Assembly: GCA_902776615.1 (NCBI GenBank)
Contig: CACYQU010000024.1
Location: 1 to 32,183 of the forward strand
DNA from: an uncultured bacterium
GTDB taxonomy: Bacteria; Verrucomicrobiota; Kiritimatiellia; RFP12; UBA1067
DNA length: 32,183 nucleotides
Direction: 5' to 3'
Shown here: piece after piece, positions 24,137 through 32,000 of the stretch
Layout of the letters: each line of letters opens with the position of its first letter
Numbering within the stretch: the stretch's first letter is position 1
Made by a program: the position numbers and the translations under genes
Notes under the pieces: generated by a model
The model's input: the letters and a program-made list of their open reading frames with translations, nothing else
Database searches by the model: none
Told to the model about the DNA's origin: nothing

Positions 24137-24634
24137 TCACCTCGCCTTCCTTACGCGGTTCAAGTGGGGTCGCCCTGGTTTGCCGGGCTTGGAAGTCTTG
24201 TCTTCGGCTATCGCCATGAAGGATATCTTCCAGATGCCGTTTTCCGTACAGGCGTTCATCACCTTCGCCACAACCTCGTGCTTCACGTCGTAGTCGGCGC
24301 GAATGAGGATCGGGAATTCGCCGATCTTGCGGTATTTCTCCTTTACGCGGCGTCCGATCTCGTCCGGAGTGAGCTCGCGGTCGCCCATTGAGATTCGACC
24401 CTTCGGGAGAGGGCGACCGTTCTTGTCGCGGCTCGCGATGTCGATCTGCATGTGCGTCGGCGGCAGGTTCTCCGGCACAAGCACGATTCCGTGCTGACCG
24501 TCCTCGAGCTCGATCGTCTCATCCTTCCTCTGGGCCTCGGTAAGCGTGACCACGAAGAAGATGATGAGTTCGAACACGACGTCGATCATCGGCGTCATGT
24601 CGAGCGCGGGGTTTTCCTGTGACTTTCGTGCCAT
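24137..24634 (-). CDS. exbD: ExbD/TolR-like biopolymer transport protein (first copy)
   Basis: A 165-residue ExbD with the same N-terminal span (MTPMIDVVFELIIFFVVT, Asp18). Its periplasmic domain is longer (ISMGDRELTPDEIGRRVKEKY, PILIRADYDVKHEVVAKVMNAC), with a basic C-terminal tail (SKPGKPGRPHLNRVRKAR). It starts 12 bp after exbB. Two ExbD proteins beside one ExbB suggest a heteromeric stator or two alternative couplings. Confidence 0.93.
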   Translation of the reverse strand: MARKSQENPALDMTPMIDVVFELIIFFVVTLTEAQRKDETIELEDGQHGIVLVPENLPPTHMQIDIASRDKNGRPLPKGRISMGDRELTPDEIGRRVKEKYRKIGEFPILIRADYDVKHEVVAKVMNACTENGIWKISFMAIAEDKTSKPGKPGRPHLNRVRKAR

Positions 24635-24646
24635 TGGCTAAAATCC

Positions 24647-25456
24647 TCAGGCTTGCGCTTCCTCTGCTGCGCCATCGTCGACGGACACGTTCCTGAGTCC
24701 GTTCAGAAGCTCCATTGTAACGGCGGTCATGCGCAGGATAAGGCGGTTGGCCTTGTTTCTCAGCGAGTAGAACACCGTGATCGAAGGAATCGACACGATA
24801 AGGCCGCCTGCGGTGGTCCACAGAGCCTGTCCGATCGAGTTGGCGAGCGCCGAAGCGTCGCCTGCGCCGCCGGAGGCCAGCGCCTGGAACGTAAGAATCA
24901 TGCCTTGCACCGTACCGAGAAGGCCGAGCGACGGGCCGAGGTTTCCGCAGACCGAAATCCAGTTCAGGCGCTGCTGTATTTTCTCCTGCTCGAGGTCGGA
25001 CGCGGCCGTAACCGCTTCCTGGATGGCCTCGAAGCCCTCTTCGATGTGCTGGAACGCCGCCATCACGATGGAGCTCATCGCGGACGGATTCTGCTCGCAC
25101 GTCTGCATCGCCTTAACGACGTCGCCCTCGGCCATCGCGGCCTGGACGTTGTCGATGAGCTTCTTGGGCATAAGACGCTCGGGCTTGATCAGAATCGCGC
25201 TGTCGATCGAGAAGTATATGGCAAGCGCGCCATCGCCGAACAGCGTGAACCAGAGAATCGTGCCGACAAGGCCCGATCCGAAAACGATCTCGTAAAAACC
25301 GCCGCCCTTGCTCTGGGGCTTCGCGGCGTTATCCGATACGACATTGCCTTCGGCGTCGGTAATCTCCTGGCCGAACGAGTTGAGCGCCGCGACGGGCGCG
25401 ATGCAGGAACCGACGAGAACCGCGGCTGCCATGAACGACTTTCTGATCTTGTGCAT
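24647..25456 (-). CDS. exbB: ExbB/TolQ/MotA-family proton channel with N-terminal signal segment
   Basis: A 269-residue protein. Residues 1-28 form an extra hydrophobic signal-like segment (FMAAAVLVGSCIAPVAALN) not found in short ExbB proteins. The first span is near 58-80 (GLVGTILWFTLFGDGALAIYF). The MotA/TolQ core follows: RLNWISVCGNLGPSLGLLGTVQGMILTF and LANSIGQALWTTAGGLIVSIPSITVFY. It forms the pentameric part of the ExbBD motor. GAAGGA precedes the ATG. It is followed by two exbD genes and the toroid protein. Confidence 0.93.
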   Translation of the reverse strand: MHKIRKSFMAAAVLVGSCIAPVAALNSFGQEITDAEGNVVSDNAAKPQSKGGGFYEIVFGSGLVGTILWFTLFGDGALAIYFSIDSAILIKPERLMPKKLIDNVQAAMAEGDVVKAMQTCEQNPSAMSSIVMAAFQHIEEGFEAIQEAVTAASDLEQEKIQQRLNWISVCGNLGPSLGLLGTVQGMILTFQALASGGAGDASALANSIGQALWTTAGGLIVSIPSITVFYSLRNKANRLILRMTAVTMELLNGLRNVSVDDGAAEEAQA

Positions 25457-25512
25457 TGTTGTTTTTCCTTCGGTGTTTGTTTAAGACTTGTTGTTTGTCG
25501 GGAAATGTTACA

Positions 25513-26283
25513 TTAGTGGGCCTTGGCCTGAGAGCGCAGATGCTCGGCTCTTGCAACCTGCCCGAGTTTCTCGAAACACTGCGCCGCCTTGAGCATGCCT
25601 TCAGTGCGCTCGCGCGCGCACTCCGGGTCGATGTACATGAGCGCGACGCGCAGATAGCCGTCGCGAAGAGCCGTCTTGAGCGAGTCGGGCGAATCGTTCC
25701 CTGCGGCAACTATCATGTCGCCGCGCAGGTTGAGCGCCGCAGCAGAGGCCTGTCGGCTGCCGCTCGACGCCGCCTTCTTGAGAAGCCCCTCAAGCTGATT
25801 CGTCTTGCCGAGCTTCAAAAGCGCCTGCCAGTAGGCCGCCGCGAGATCGCCGCTCCACGCGGCCGCCTTATCCTCGTTGATGATTGCCTGGCATGCGTCG
25901 AAAGCCTTCTGGGGCTGGTTCGCGGCGATGTAGGCGAGCGCGAGATATCTGCCGGCCTGCTTATCCCAGTTGAGCATGCGGTAGTCGGCGACGATCTTGG
26001 AGAGCGTGGCGATCGCACCTGCGCCCTGGCCGCCCTCGACCATCGAGACGGCCTTGTCGTATCCCGCCGGCTTGGGAATGTCGATCTTGACTACGTCCGC
26101 AAGGGGGAACTCCATCTGGAGATCGGTCTTGCCCTTCTTGTAGGTCAGCGAATACGATTTCGTTCGCGGTTGCCACTTTATGTCGCCGCTCTTGGAATCG
26201 GTCTCCGTGGAGATCGTTCCCTGTATTGCCATCAACTGCGCGGCCGCCAGGGCCGCGAGAACCGTTATCATCGTTTTGCGCAT
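25513..26283 (-). CDS. Secreted TPR-like protein of the Exb operon
   Basis: A 256-residue protein with a signal peptide (MRKTMITVLAALAAAQLMA), a short beta-rich part (about 20-70, WQPRTKSYSLTYKKGK), then helical TPR-like repeats (YLALAYIAANQPQKAFDACQAI, AAAYWQALLKLGKTNQLEGLL, AAQCFEKLGQVARAEHL). AAGGAG lies upstream of the ATG. It sits between the large TPR protein and ExbB, suggesting a periplasmic scaffold of the same machine. No catalytic motif is seen. Confidence 0.85.
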   Translation of the reverse strand: MRKTMITVLAALAAAQLMAIQGTISTETDSKSGDIKWQPRTKSYSLTYKKGKTDLQMEFPLADVVKIDIPKPAGYDKAVSMVEGGQGAGAIATLSKIVADYRMLNWDKQAGRYLALAYIAANQPQKAFDACQAIINEDKAAAWSGDLAAAYWQALLKLGKTNQLEGLLKKAASSGSRQASAAALNLRGDMIVAAGNDSPDSLKTALRDGYLRVALMYIDPECARERTEGMLKAAQCFEKLGQVARAEHLRSQAKAH

Positions 26284-26352
26284 TGTGTTTTCTCCTTGAA
26301 ATGTCTTTTTTGAAATGTCTTGGTTGTTCCCGTTTCCGCTTCAATCCTCCGC

Positions 26353-29300
26353 TCACTCGGCCGCAGGCGGTTGCGCCGCGGCGGTCGCGTCAGCCCGCGC
26401 TGCGTTCATGCAGTTGACGACCTCCGTGCGCGACTTTCCGTTCGGGAAGAGGTCGAGATACTCCTGGCCGAATTTGAGCACGTTGTCGGCCTGCACGGCG
26501 CCCTGCTTCACGAAGAGCGGCAACATCGACGCATAGGCACGCTCGAGGTTGGCGAGTTCGCCGGCGGACATCTTGTCGGCCGGGTGACTCTCTGTGACGC
26601 CGTGCGCCTGAATGAACACCTGGAACGTCGCGGCGGCGCGTCCGCAAGTCTCCTTGGCTTCCTCCGCAAGGCCCATCGCCTCCTCGGCCTTCATGCGGTC
26701 CACGAGCACATCGCCGGAGAGAAGGTCGAGCGTCGCCTGTTCCCACGGCTCCTTCTTGGCCCAGTAGGTGCGCACCTTCTTCAGCGCGCCAATCGCCGCG
26801 CCGAAGCACTTGCCGCGCATGGTCGCATCCTTCTCGGTGCGGCCCTGGTCGCTCGCGACCTGCACGAGCAGGAAGTTCGCGTCCGCCGCGATGAGCATCT
26901 TGGACATCTTGGGATCGGCGAGGAACTGGTCAAGCGCTTCGCGCGCCTCGGCGAGAGAGCCCTGCTTGTACGCGCTCTTGGCGATACCGAGGCGCGAACG
27001 CGCGACGGTCGTCGGATAGTTCGTGCCGGCGAGCCTTATCGCCCTTTCGAACGCCTGGTTTGCGTAGTCCCAGCTCTTCGCATCGATCAAAGCCTCGCCT
27101 GCAGCCAGGAACTGCGCGGCCGTATAGGCGCCATCCGTGCGAAGCATCTCGGCGTAGATCTCGGTACCCTCGCGCTTCAGCCCCATCTCGATAAGGCTCT
27201 TGGCAAGACGCGGCTTTGCGTTCTTGGCCTCGTCGGAATCGGGGAACTGGCGCGAGAGGCGGTCGAGCGCGTCCTTGGACTTCGCCATGTCGCCGAGCGC
27301 GGTGTAGATCGTGCCGAGACTCACGTAGGCCGACTTGAGATACTTCTCGGTTCCGTTCGGATACGCCGCGACATACGCCTCGTAGCTCTGCGCCGCGCGC
27401 TCGCGGTATTTCTGAAGATTGGCCTCGGGACGGTTTATGCGGCTCCAGCACGCGCCGACGAGGAACATCGCCGCCTCCCTGAGCTCGGCGTATTTCTCGG
27501 CGTCGCCCTTCTGCGTCGCCGGATCTTTCAACGCCTCCTCCGCCTCGGCGGAGAACTTCGTGAACTGCTGAATCGCGCGGATGATCTGAGCGGAGGCGCG
27601 CTTCTCTTCGGCCGCCACCGCCTCTGGTTCGGCTGGCACGCCTTCGTCGCCCCTGTTGAGCGCGTCAAGCACCGCCAGGCCGTCGTTCTTGTACATCTGC
27701 GCAAGCTGGAACTGAGCCTGCAGGCGGCGTATCTTCACGGTCTCGAGCGGCAGATAACGGGTTATGTAGGCGATCTCGTTCGTCGTGTCGCCAAGCTTTC
27801 CGTAGCAGTAGGACATCTGCGAGAGCGCAGTCGCATAGGAAGCGGAGTTGGTGTAGTTCTCCTCGATCAGCTTCCAGTACTCTATCGCATCATTCCACTT
27901 TTCGGCCTTCTGGTTTTCCATTGCCTTGTTGGCGGCGAGCACGGCCGAGTTGACATGTGCGGTGTAGTTCCTTATGAACTCCTTGTACAGCCAGTCGGCC
28001 CGGGCGATCTGTCCGCGCTCCTGCTCGCGGCTCGCCAGACGGAACACCGCGTTTCCTGCCTCTGTCATGATCACCTTGTTGGCATTGCCCGCGAAACGCT
28101 CCGCCAGATAGCCCTCGACCGCATCGGCGTCGGCGCGGTACTCCTCTTTCTTCGCGGCATCCTTCTCCTCCGCATAGAGATCCTGCAAAGCCGAGGCGAT
28201 ATTGGCTATCGCGCCGACCGATTCCACAATCTCGGGATACTTCGCAAGAACCGCGTAGTAGTCGGCTATCGCGCCGAGGCTGTCGCCGGAAGCGAGCTTC
28301 TCGTCGGCGCTCTTGAACTGCGCCGCGCGCACCTTGGCGATCTGCTCGGGCGTGACCTTGGTCTTGATTTTCGCACCGTACTTCTGCTCGGCGAAAGCCT
28401 TGACCTCCTCCGAAAGATCGCCAGCCGGCGCCGCCCACGGACTGCTCTCGTAGTTCAGGAACACCGTGACGGCGAGATTGAACGCGCCACGTCCGTTGCG
28501 TTTGCCGCCCGGCTGGTCGCGCTCGCCGAACATGAGCCCCTTGATGCGCTCGTCGTCGGGTTTCGGCTTCTTGGCCTCGGCCTGCGCCTCGTCCCACAGC
28601 ATCTTCGCCTGAAGGTAAAGGCACTCGGGAAGCGGCGAAATCTTGAGCAGCCCCAATTTCCCGTCGGGATCGGCCGCGACGATCTGGTCGTGGATCTCCT
28701 GGAGCTGCGGCTTGAACTCCTCGACAATCTCCTGCGCACGCGCCACCTGCCCGCGCATCACCTCTATGTGGGCCTTCATCGAAACCGCCTGCCCGAAGTA
28801 GACCGGCTGGTCGAGGTGCCACAGCAGTTTGTCGACGATCTTCTCGGCGGCCGCGAGATTGCCTTCGCGCTCCTTGGCCTGCTTGGGGTCGGCCAGTTCA
28901 TCTGCGCACTTGAGGTATATCTTGACGGTTTCCGCGGCCATTCCGCACCAGTCCTCGCCCTTGACCTCCTTGAGAAGATTCTCGTATATCTGCGCGGCCT
29001 TCGCGTACTGCTTCGCGAGGAAGAGCAGCTGGCCGTACTGGTAGCTGGCGTTGAGATGGAACGCGCGGATTTCCTTAGGCGGCTTGGGGAACAGCTTGAA
29101 GAACTCGTCGTAGATCTTCATGCATTCCGCCTTGCCCTCCGAGCCGCGGGCGTAGTAGTTGTTGGCGACTTCGAGCCTCGCCGCCCAGTACTTCACTCCC
29201 TTGCGGTCGGGCAGCGCGGCTATCTTGCGCTCGGCCTCGTCGAACTTGCCGAGCGACAGCATGCCGCGTATCTCGATTGCGAAAAACCGAGCCTCCGACT

Positions 29301-29511
29301 CGGGCCACTTGGCCTTCGTCGCGGCGATTACAGGCTCCGCAAAATCGGGGTAACCGAATTGGATCAAGGCCTCTACATAGGCGATTTCGGCTTCAAGCGC
29401 CTCATCTACCTTAGGCTCCTCGGCAGTGGCTTCGGCCTCCTGCGCAAACGCCGCAAAGGACGTCGCAGCAGCAGCCGCGCAACACAGAATGTATGAAATC
29501 TTGGAACTCAT
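26353..29511 (-). CDS. Large secreted tetratricopeptide-repeat protein
   Basis: A 1052-residue exported protein: signal peptide MSSKISYILCCAAAAATSFA, an acidic linker, then almost continuous TPR/Sel1-like helical pairs through the whole chain (YVEALIQFGYPDFAEPVIAA, QLLFLAKQYAKAAQIYENLL, RLGIAKSAYKQGSLAEAREAL, and others). It should be a periplasmic solenoid scaffold. It is the first gene of the operon that continues with ExbB, ExbD and the toroid protein, so a structural role in that envelope complex is inferred. There is no ribosome-binding site before the ATG, and the promoter -10 lies only about nine bases upstream, so the mRNA may be almost leaderless. The opposite strand is also open for over 1050 codons, a codon-bias artefact. 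Confidence 0.88.
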   Translation of the reverse strand: MSSKISYILCCAAAAATSFAAFAQEAEATAEEPKVDEALEAEIAYVEALIQFGYPDFAEPVIAATKAKWPESEARFFAIEIRGMLSLGKFDEAERKIAALPDRKGVKYWAARLEVANNYYARGSEGKAECMKIYDEFFKLFPKPPKEIRAFHLNASYQYGQLLFLAKQYAKAAQIYENLLKEVKGEDWCGMAAETVKIYLKCADELADPKQAKEREGNLAAAEKIVDKLLWHLDQPVYFGQAVSMKAHIEVMRGQVARAQEIVEEFKPQLQEIHDQIVAADPDGKLGLLKISPLPECLYLQAKMLWDEAQAEAKKPKPDDERIKGLMFGERDQPGGKRNGRGAFNLAVTVFLNYESSPWAAPAGDLSEEVKAFAEQKYGAKIKTKVTPEQIAKVRAAQFKSADEKLASGDSLGAIADYYAVLAKYPEIVESVGAIANIASALQDLYAEEKDAAKKEEYRADADAVEGYLAERFAGNANKVIMTEAGNAVFRLASREQERGQIARADWLYKEFIRNYTAHVNSAVLAANKAMENQKAEKWNDAIEYWKLIEENYTNSASYATALSQMSYCYGKLGDTTNEIAYITRYLPLETVKIRRLQAQFQLAQMYKNDGLAVLDALNRGDEGVPAEPEAVAAEEKRASAQIIRAIQQFTKFSAEAEEALKDPATQKGDAEKYAELREAAMFLVGACWSRINRPEANLQKYRERAAQSYEAYVAAYPNGTEKYLKSAYVSLGTIYTALGDMAKSKDALDRLSRQFPDSDEAKNAKPRLAKSLIEMGLKREGTEIYAEMLRTDGAYTAAQFLAAGEALIDAKSWDYANQAFERAIRLAGTNYPTTVARSRLGIAKSAYKQGSLAEAREALDQFLADPKMSKMLIAADANFLLVQVASDQGRTEKDATMRGKCFGAAIGALKKVRTYWAKKEPWEQATLDLLSGDVLVDRMKAEEAMGLAEEAKETCGRAAATFQVFIQAHGVTESHPADKMSAGELANLERAYASMLPLFVKQGAVQADNVLKFGQEYLDLFPNGKSRTEVVNCMNAARADATAAAQPPAAE

Positions 29512-29520
29512 GGTGAGACA

Positions 29521-29549
29521 AGTATACTATAAACTCTGACGAACCGCAA
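29521..29549 (-). promoter_or_regulatory. Promoter of the TPR-Exb-Lol operon
   Basis: Minus-strand TTGCGG (29544-29549) and TATACT (29521-29526) are 17 bp apart. The predicted start site would be only a few bases before the ATG at 29511. Confidence 0.6.
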
Positions 29550-29585
29550 GTGGCCACATGGGTTTCGACATACAATCCAGCGAAT

Positions 29586-29908
29586 TCATTTCTCGCCTAC
29601 GCTCCCAGCCAGACGGGACGGAAAGCTCATCTGGGCGGGAAGACCCTCCAGTTTCAACCCCTTTATCGTATGCGGTGAGCTTGTGGCGTCAATTTTGCCG
29701 ACAAGACACGGCGCCTCGCCATGGACAGTGAAATTGCGGAACGCGAGGTTTTCGTATTCGACCTTGAAGCCCGAAAGATCGTCTGCCGGCTCGTGGTGTT
29801 GGTTGCCGAGATAGCGTCCGTAGCGCTGCACATCCACGCTTATCAGGCACGCCTTGTCTTTTGCGGCGCGGCGAATGCAGCCAAGACGATTGCAATGCGC
29901 TTGAACAT
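29586..29908 (-). pseudogene. Truncated GH28-like secreted protein remnant
   Basis: An ATG at 29908, four bases after the phosphatase-fold gene, opens a signal peptide (MFKRIAIVLAAFAA). It then meets a frame change and, in the next frame, continues as AKDKACLISVDVQRYGRYLG through YENLAFRNFTVHGEAPCLVGK to a stop at 29586. The second part resembles the C-terminal coils of a GH28-like beta-helix. The whole catalytic middle is missing, so this is an internally deleted, frameshifted gene. An ATG near 29837 would allow an 83-residue piece without a signal peptide; I do not consider it functional. Confidence 0.6.
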
Positions 29909-29912
29909 GCGC

Positions 29913-30782
29913 CTACAGCTCTATGTTCGCCGTGAGAAGATAGTGGTCGGTTGGGTAGCGGTCGAGGCCAGGACGCTTATCGTCGTGAGTGACGAAGTCC
30001 TCGACGCGGATTCCGTCCGACACGTAAATATAGTCGCAGCGGCGCCGCTCGTTCTTCTTCTCGCTCTTGACCTTGCCCCAGTCGTGGAACGTGTTGATCG
30101 GCCCAGGGTCCTTGACCTCGGCGATATCGCGCGCATCCTTCATGTGCCTGCGCACCTCGACGGAAGGCTCCGCCGCATGACCGCAGTTGTGGTCGCCGAC
30201 GAACACGACGGGCAGGCCCTCGCTGAACGTCTTCATGCGCTCAAGGACGAGTTTGACGCCTTCGATGCGCGCCTGTTCCGAGCGGTGGTCGAGGTGGGTG
30301 TTGGCGAAGCAGAAGCGACGCCCCGTTGCTTTGTCGGAAAGTATCATCCACAGGCAGGATCGTATGTTCTTCGCGCCCCACCCCATCGAGCGCGGGACGT
30401 CGGGCGTCTCCGAAAGCCAGAACACGCCCTTCTTCACAAGGTCGAAACGGCTTCTGCGGTATGCCACCGCAGTCGTCACGCCGTAGTCGTCCACAACGGT
30501 CCACTCCGCGAGACCCGCCGCCAGATCGCGACACTGGTTCTCGTGCACTTCCTGCATGCCGAAGACGTCCATGTCAAGCTTGCGTATAAGCGCCACGAGA
30601 TCGCCTTTGCGGTCTTGCCATCCGTTCCCAGCCTTGTCGTCGCCCTTGTTGTCATACCTCACGTTGCAAGTTCCGACGCGCAGCGCAACAGGCTTCGCGT
30701 CAAGCTTCGTGCAACACCCGGCCAGCACAACACCCGCCGCGACGAACATCATAAAATGCATTCCGGTCTTCATACCGGCCAT
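29913..30782 (-). CDS. Lipoprotein of the endonuclease/exonuclease/phosphatase family
   Basis: A 289-residue protein with a lipoprotein signal peptide (lipobox VVLAGC, Cys23) and an EEP fold: LRVGTCNVRYDN (Asn), FGMQEVHENQC (catalytic Glu), FCFANTHLDHRSEQARIEG, VVFVGDHNCG (the usual GDFN) and YPTDHYLLTANIEL (the Asp-His end). Such secreted members act as phosphodiesterases or phosphatases on nucleic acid, sugar-phosphate or lipid substrates. AAGGGG lies just before the ATG at 30782; the ATG at 30773 has better spacing and is a good alternative. A near-identical 88-bp piece of its C-terminal coding region lies upstream at 30865-30952. It would be transcribed from the promoter at 30993. Confidence 0.88.
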   Translation of the reverse strand: MAGMKTGMHFMMFVAAGVVLAGCCTKLDAKPVALRVGTCNVRYDNKGDDKAGNGWQDRKGDLVALIRKLDMDVFGMQEVHENQCRDLAAGLAEWTVVDDYGVTTAVAYRRSRFDLVKKGVFWLSETPDVPRSMGWGAKNIRSCLWMILSDKATGRRFCFANTHLDHRSEQARIEGVKLVLERMKTFSEGLPVVFVGDHNCGHAAEPSVEVRRHMKDARDIAEVKDPGPINTFHDWGKVKSEKKNERRRCDYIYVSDGIRVEDFVTHDDKRPGLDRYPTDHYLLTANIEL

Positions 30783-30795
30783 ACCCCTTCCGCGC

Positions 30796-30963
30796 TTACC
30801 TGACGATGATCATCATTCCGTAGATGCTCCTTATCTTAACGGAAAGCGTCGCCGCCGTGGCATCCGAAGTCCTTGACGCGGATTCCGTCCGACACGTAAA
30901 TGTAGTCGCAGCGGCGCCGCTCGTTCTTCTTCTCGCTCTTGACCTTGCCCCAATGGTTTTCAT
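30796..30963 (-). pseudogene. Chimeric 55-codon ORF from two gene fragments
   Basis: ATG at 30963 (AAAGGT upstream) opens MKTIGARSRARRRTSG and stays open to a TAA at 30796. The middle is the duplicated piece of the phosphatase gene read out of frame, giving an Arg-rich stretch. The last ~22 residues (DATAATLSVKIRSIYG then MMIIVR) look like the tail of a LamG-type secreted protein, ending like the GLMIIVR of the 1163-residue protein. It directly follows a strong promoter. A recombination scar is the simplest reading; translation is possible but not supported. Confidence 0.6.
30865..30952. repeat. 88-bp partial duplication of the phosphatase gene
   Basis: This segment matches 29993-30080 at 86 of 88 positions, same orientation, about 870 bp apart. 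In the intact gene it encodes WGKVKSEKKNERRRCDYIYV and the residues just after. Confidence 0.9.
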
Positions 30964-30992
30964 ATCTTGTTGACCTTTGCTTTGCGGGAGAG

Positions 30993-31021
30993 ATTATACA
31001 TTATTCTCGTCGCGATATCAA
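30993..31021 (-). promoter_or_regulatory. Near-consensus sigma70-type promoter
   Basis: Minus-strand TTGATA (31016-31021) and TATAAT (30993-30998) are separated by exactly 17 bp. It reads into the chimeric ORF and then the lipoprotein gene. The palindrome array begins about 20 bp upstream of the -35. Confidence 0.75.
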
Positions 31022-31041
31022 TGGGTGGGCTGTGGCGGCCA

Positions 31042-31173
31042 TAATTACCCCTAGGGGTGGCATTCCATAGCCCTAAGGGTGAGAGCACTTCACCCTTAGG
31101 GGTTCATTAACTCACCCTAAGGGTGAGGTCGCCTCACCCTTAGGGGTTTCGAGACTTACCCTTAGGGGGAAAT
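31042..31173. repeat. Six palindromes phased at exactly 22 bp
   Basis: Six copies of a short palindrome with core CCCT-T/A-AGGG are centred at 31053, 31075, 31097, 31119, 31141 and 31163, each 22 bp from the next. The best are ACCCCTAGGGGT (31047-31058) and CTCACCCTAAGGGTGAG (31111-31127). Copies 2 and 4 read TAA at the centre, and 3, 5 and 6 read TTA, so orientation mixes. The 9-bp spacers differ. It lies after the stop of the secreted-protein gene and directly upstream of the promoter at 30993. A multi-site regulator array is the favoured reading. Confidence 0.85.
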
Positions 31174-31226
31174 CACACATGCCGCCATACGAATCTGCCA
31201 TGGGGTCTGGCCTCATGGCACTTCGG

Positions 31227-31907
31227 CTAGGGCCATTCTGCGCCAATGGAGATCATTTCGAGAACATGTTTTTTGCTTTCACCGGAAAGGCATTCATCGC
31301 AATCATCCCGCATAACATCGTTACCGTGTGCAACCGCCAGAGCCCGTATTCGCTGCAGCAGATTACTCACACCCGGCACATCATAGTTCCGAGCTAGATA
31401 TTGCTTGGTCGCCCTCGTCCCGTATGGACAGTTGATGAAACGAATGGTGTCCCATCCGCAGTAGTTGGTGTTCGCCTCATATCCTGCAAGCACCCTGTCG
31501 GCGAGATTCGTCATTCGGTCAAACCCCGAATACGCTATGGCGCTCAGCGTTGTGAAGCGAACCATCTCGTTCGTCTCGTATGTCGGCCAGTCTGCGGCAA
31601 TTGCAGAGCAGTTGTTCGACACGAACGAAACGAATGTGAAGAAGTTTGTTGTCTCCATCTCCATTTCAACTCCACCGCCGCGAACAGCCAGGAAATAATC
31701 GAACGGCGACAGCCAATGCCCTTCATACATAGACTTCACCCGGGAATAGATATTCGAGGCCAGTGGATCTTGCGGATAAGTCCACTCGCCGTTGTAGCGA
31801 CGTCTGGCGTCGGCAAACTCCTCGACCGTACGGTACTCCTCTGCCACAAGTCCAATGGCAGACATGACAAGAGCCGTCATACATAGGCTTGCTGTGTTAA
31901 TTTTCAT
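31227..31907 (-). CDS. Secreted protein of unknown function (226 aa)
   Basis: The ATG at 31907 has GGAGGA upstream; a 29-codon extension to 31994 crosses a 12-bp palindrome and has no ribosome-binding site. The product has a signal peptide (MKINTASLCMTALVMSAIGLVA) and a soluble body with many aromatic and Asn residues (EWTYPQDPLASNIYSRVKSM, LSPFDYFLAVRGGG, YSGFDRMTNLADRVLAGYEA, CDECLSGESKKHVLEM). It has several Cys that could form disulfides. I do not recognise a family. Its 3' end faces the 22-bp palindrome array. Confidence 0.75.
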   Translation of the reverse strand: MKINTASLCMTALVMSAIGLVAEEYRTVEEFADARRRYNGEWTYPQDPLASNIYSRVKSMYEGHWLSPFDYFLAVRGGGVEMEMETTNFFTFVSFVSNNCSAIAADWPTYETNEMVRFTTLSAIAYSGFDRMTNLADRVLAGYEANTNYCGWDTIRFINCPYGTRATKQYLARNYDVPGVSNLLQRIRALAVAHGNDVMRDDCDECLSGESKKHVLEMISIGAEWP

Positions 31908-31980
31908 TTTCGTCTTCCTCCGTTGGTTTGTTGTACCCGCAGTTTCCGTCAAGCATTGAAGTAGACATCCTCCCGATTCC

Positions 31981-31992
31981 GCGAGGCCTCGC
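31981..31992. repeat. 12-bp perfect palindrome
   Basis: GCGAGGCCTCGC lies in the 93-bp gap between the truncated right-end gene and the secreted-protein gene. A hairpin or operator is possible. Confidence 0.35.
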
Positions 31993-32000
31993 ACTTATCG

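Noticed and set aside
26320..29496. Plus-strand frame of 1058 codons opposite the large TPR gene
   Set aside because: It mirrors the minus-strand gene, is Leu/Arg/Val-rich with no recognisable domain, and arises from GC-biased codons; the minus frame has a signal peptide and TPRs.
31042..31173. CRISPR array
   Set aside because: The repeats are about 13 bp, palindromic and partly degenerate, with 9-bp spacers; CRISPR repeats and spacers are both about 25-40 bp.
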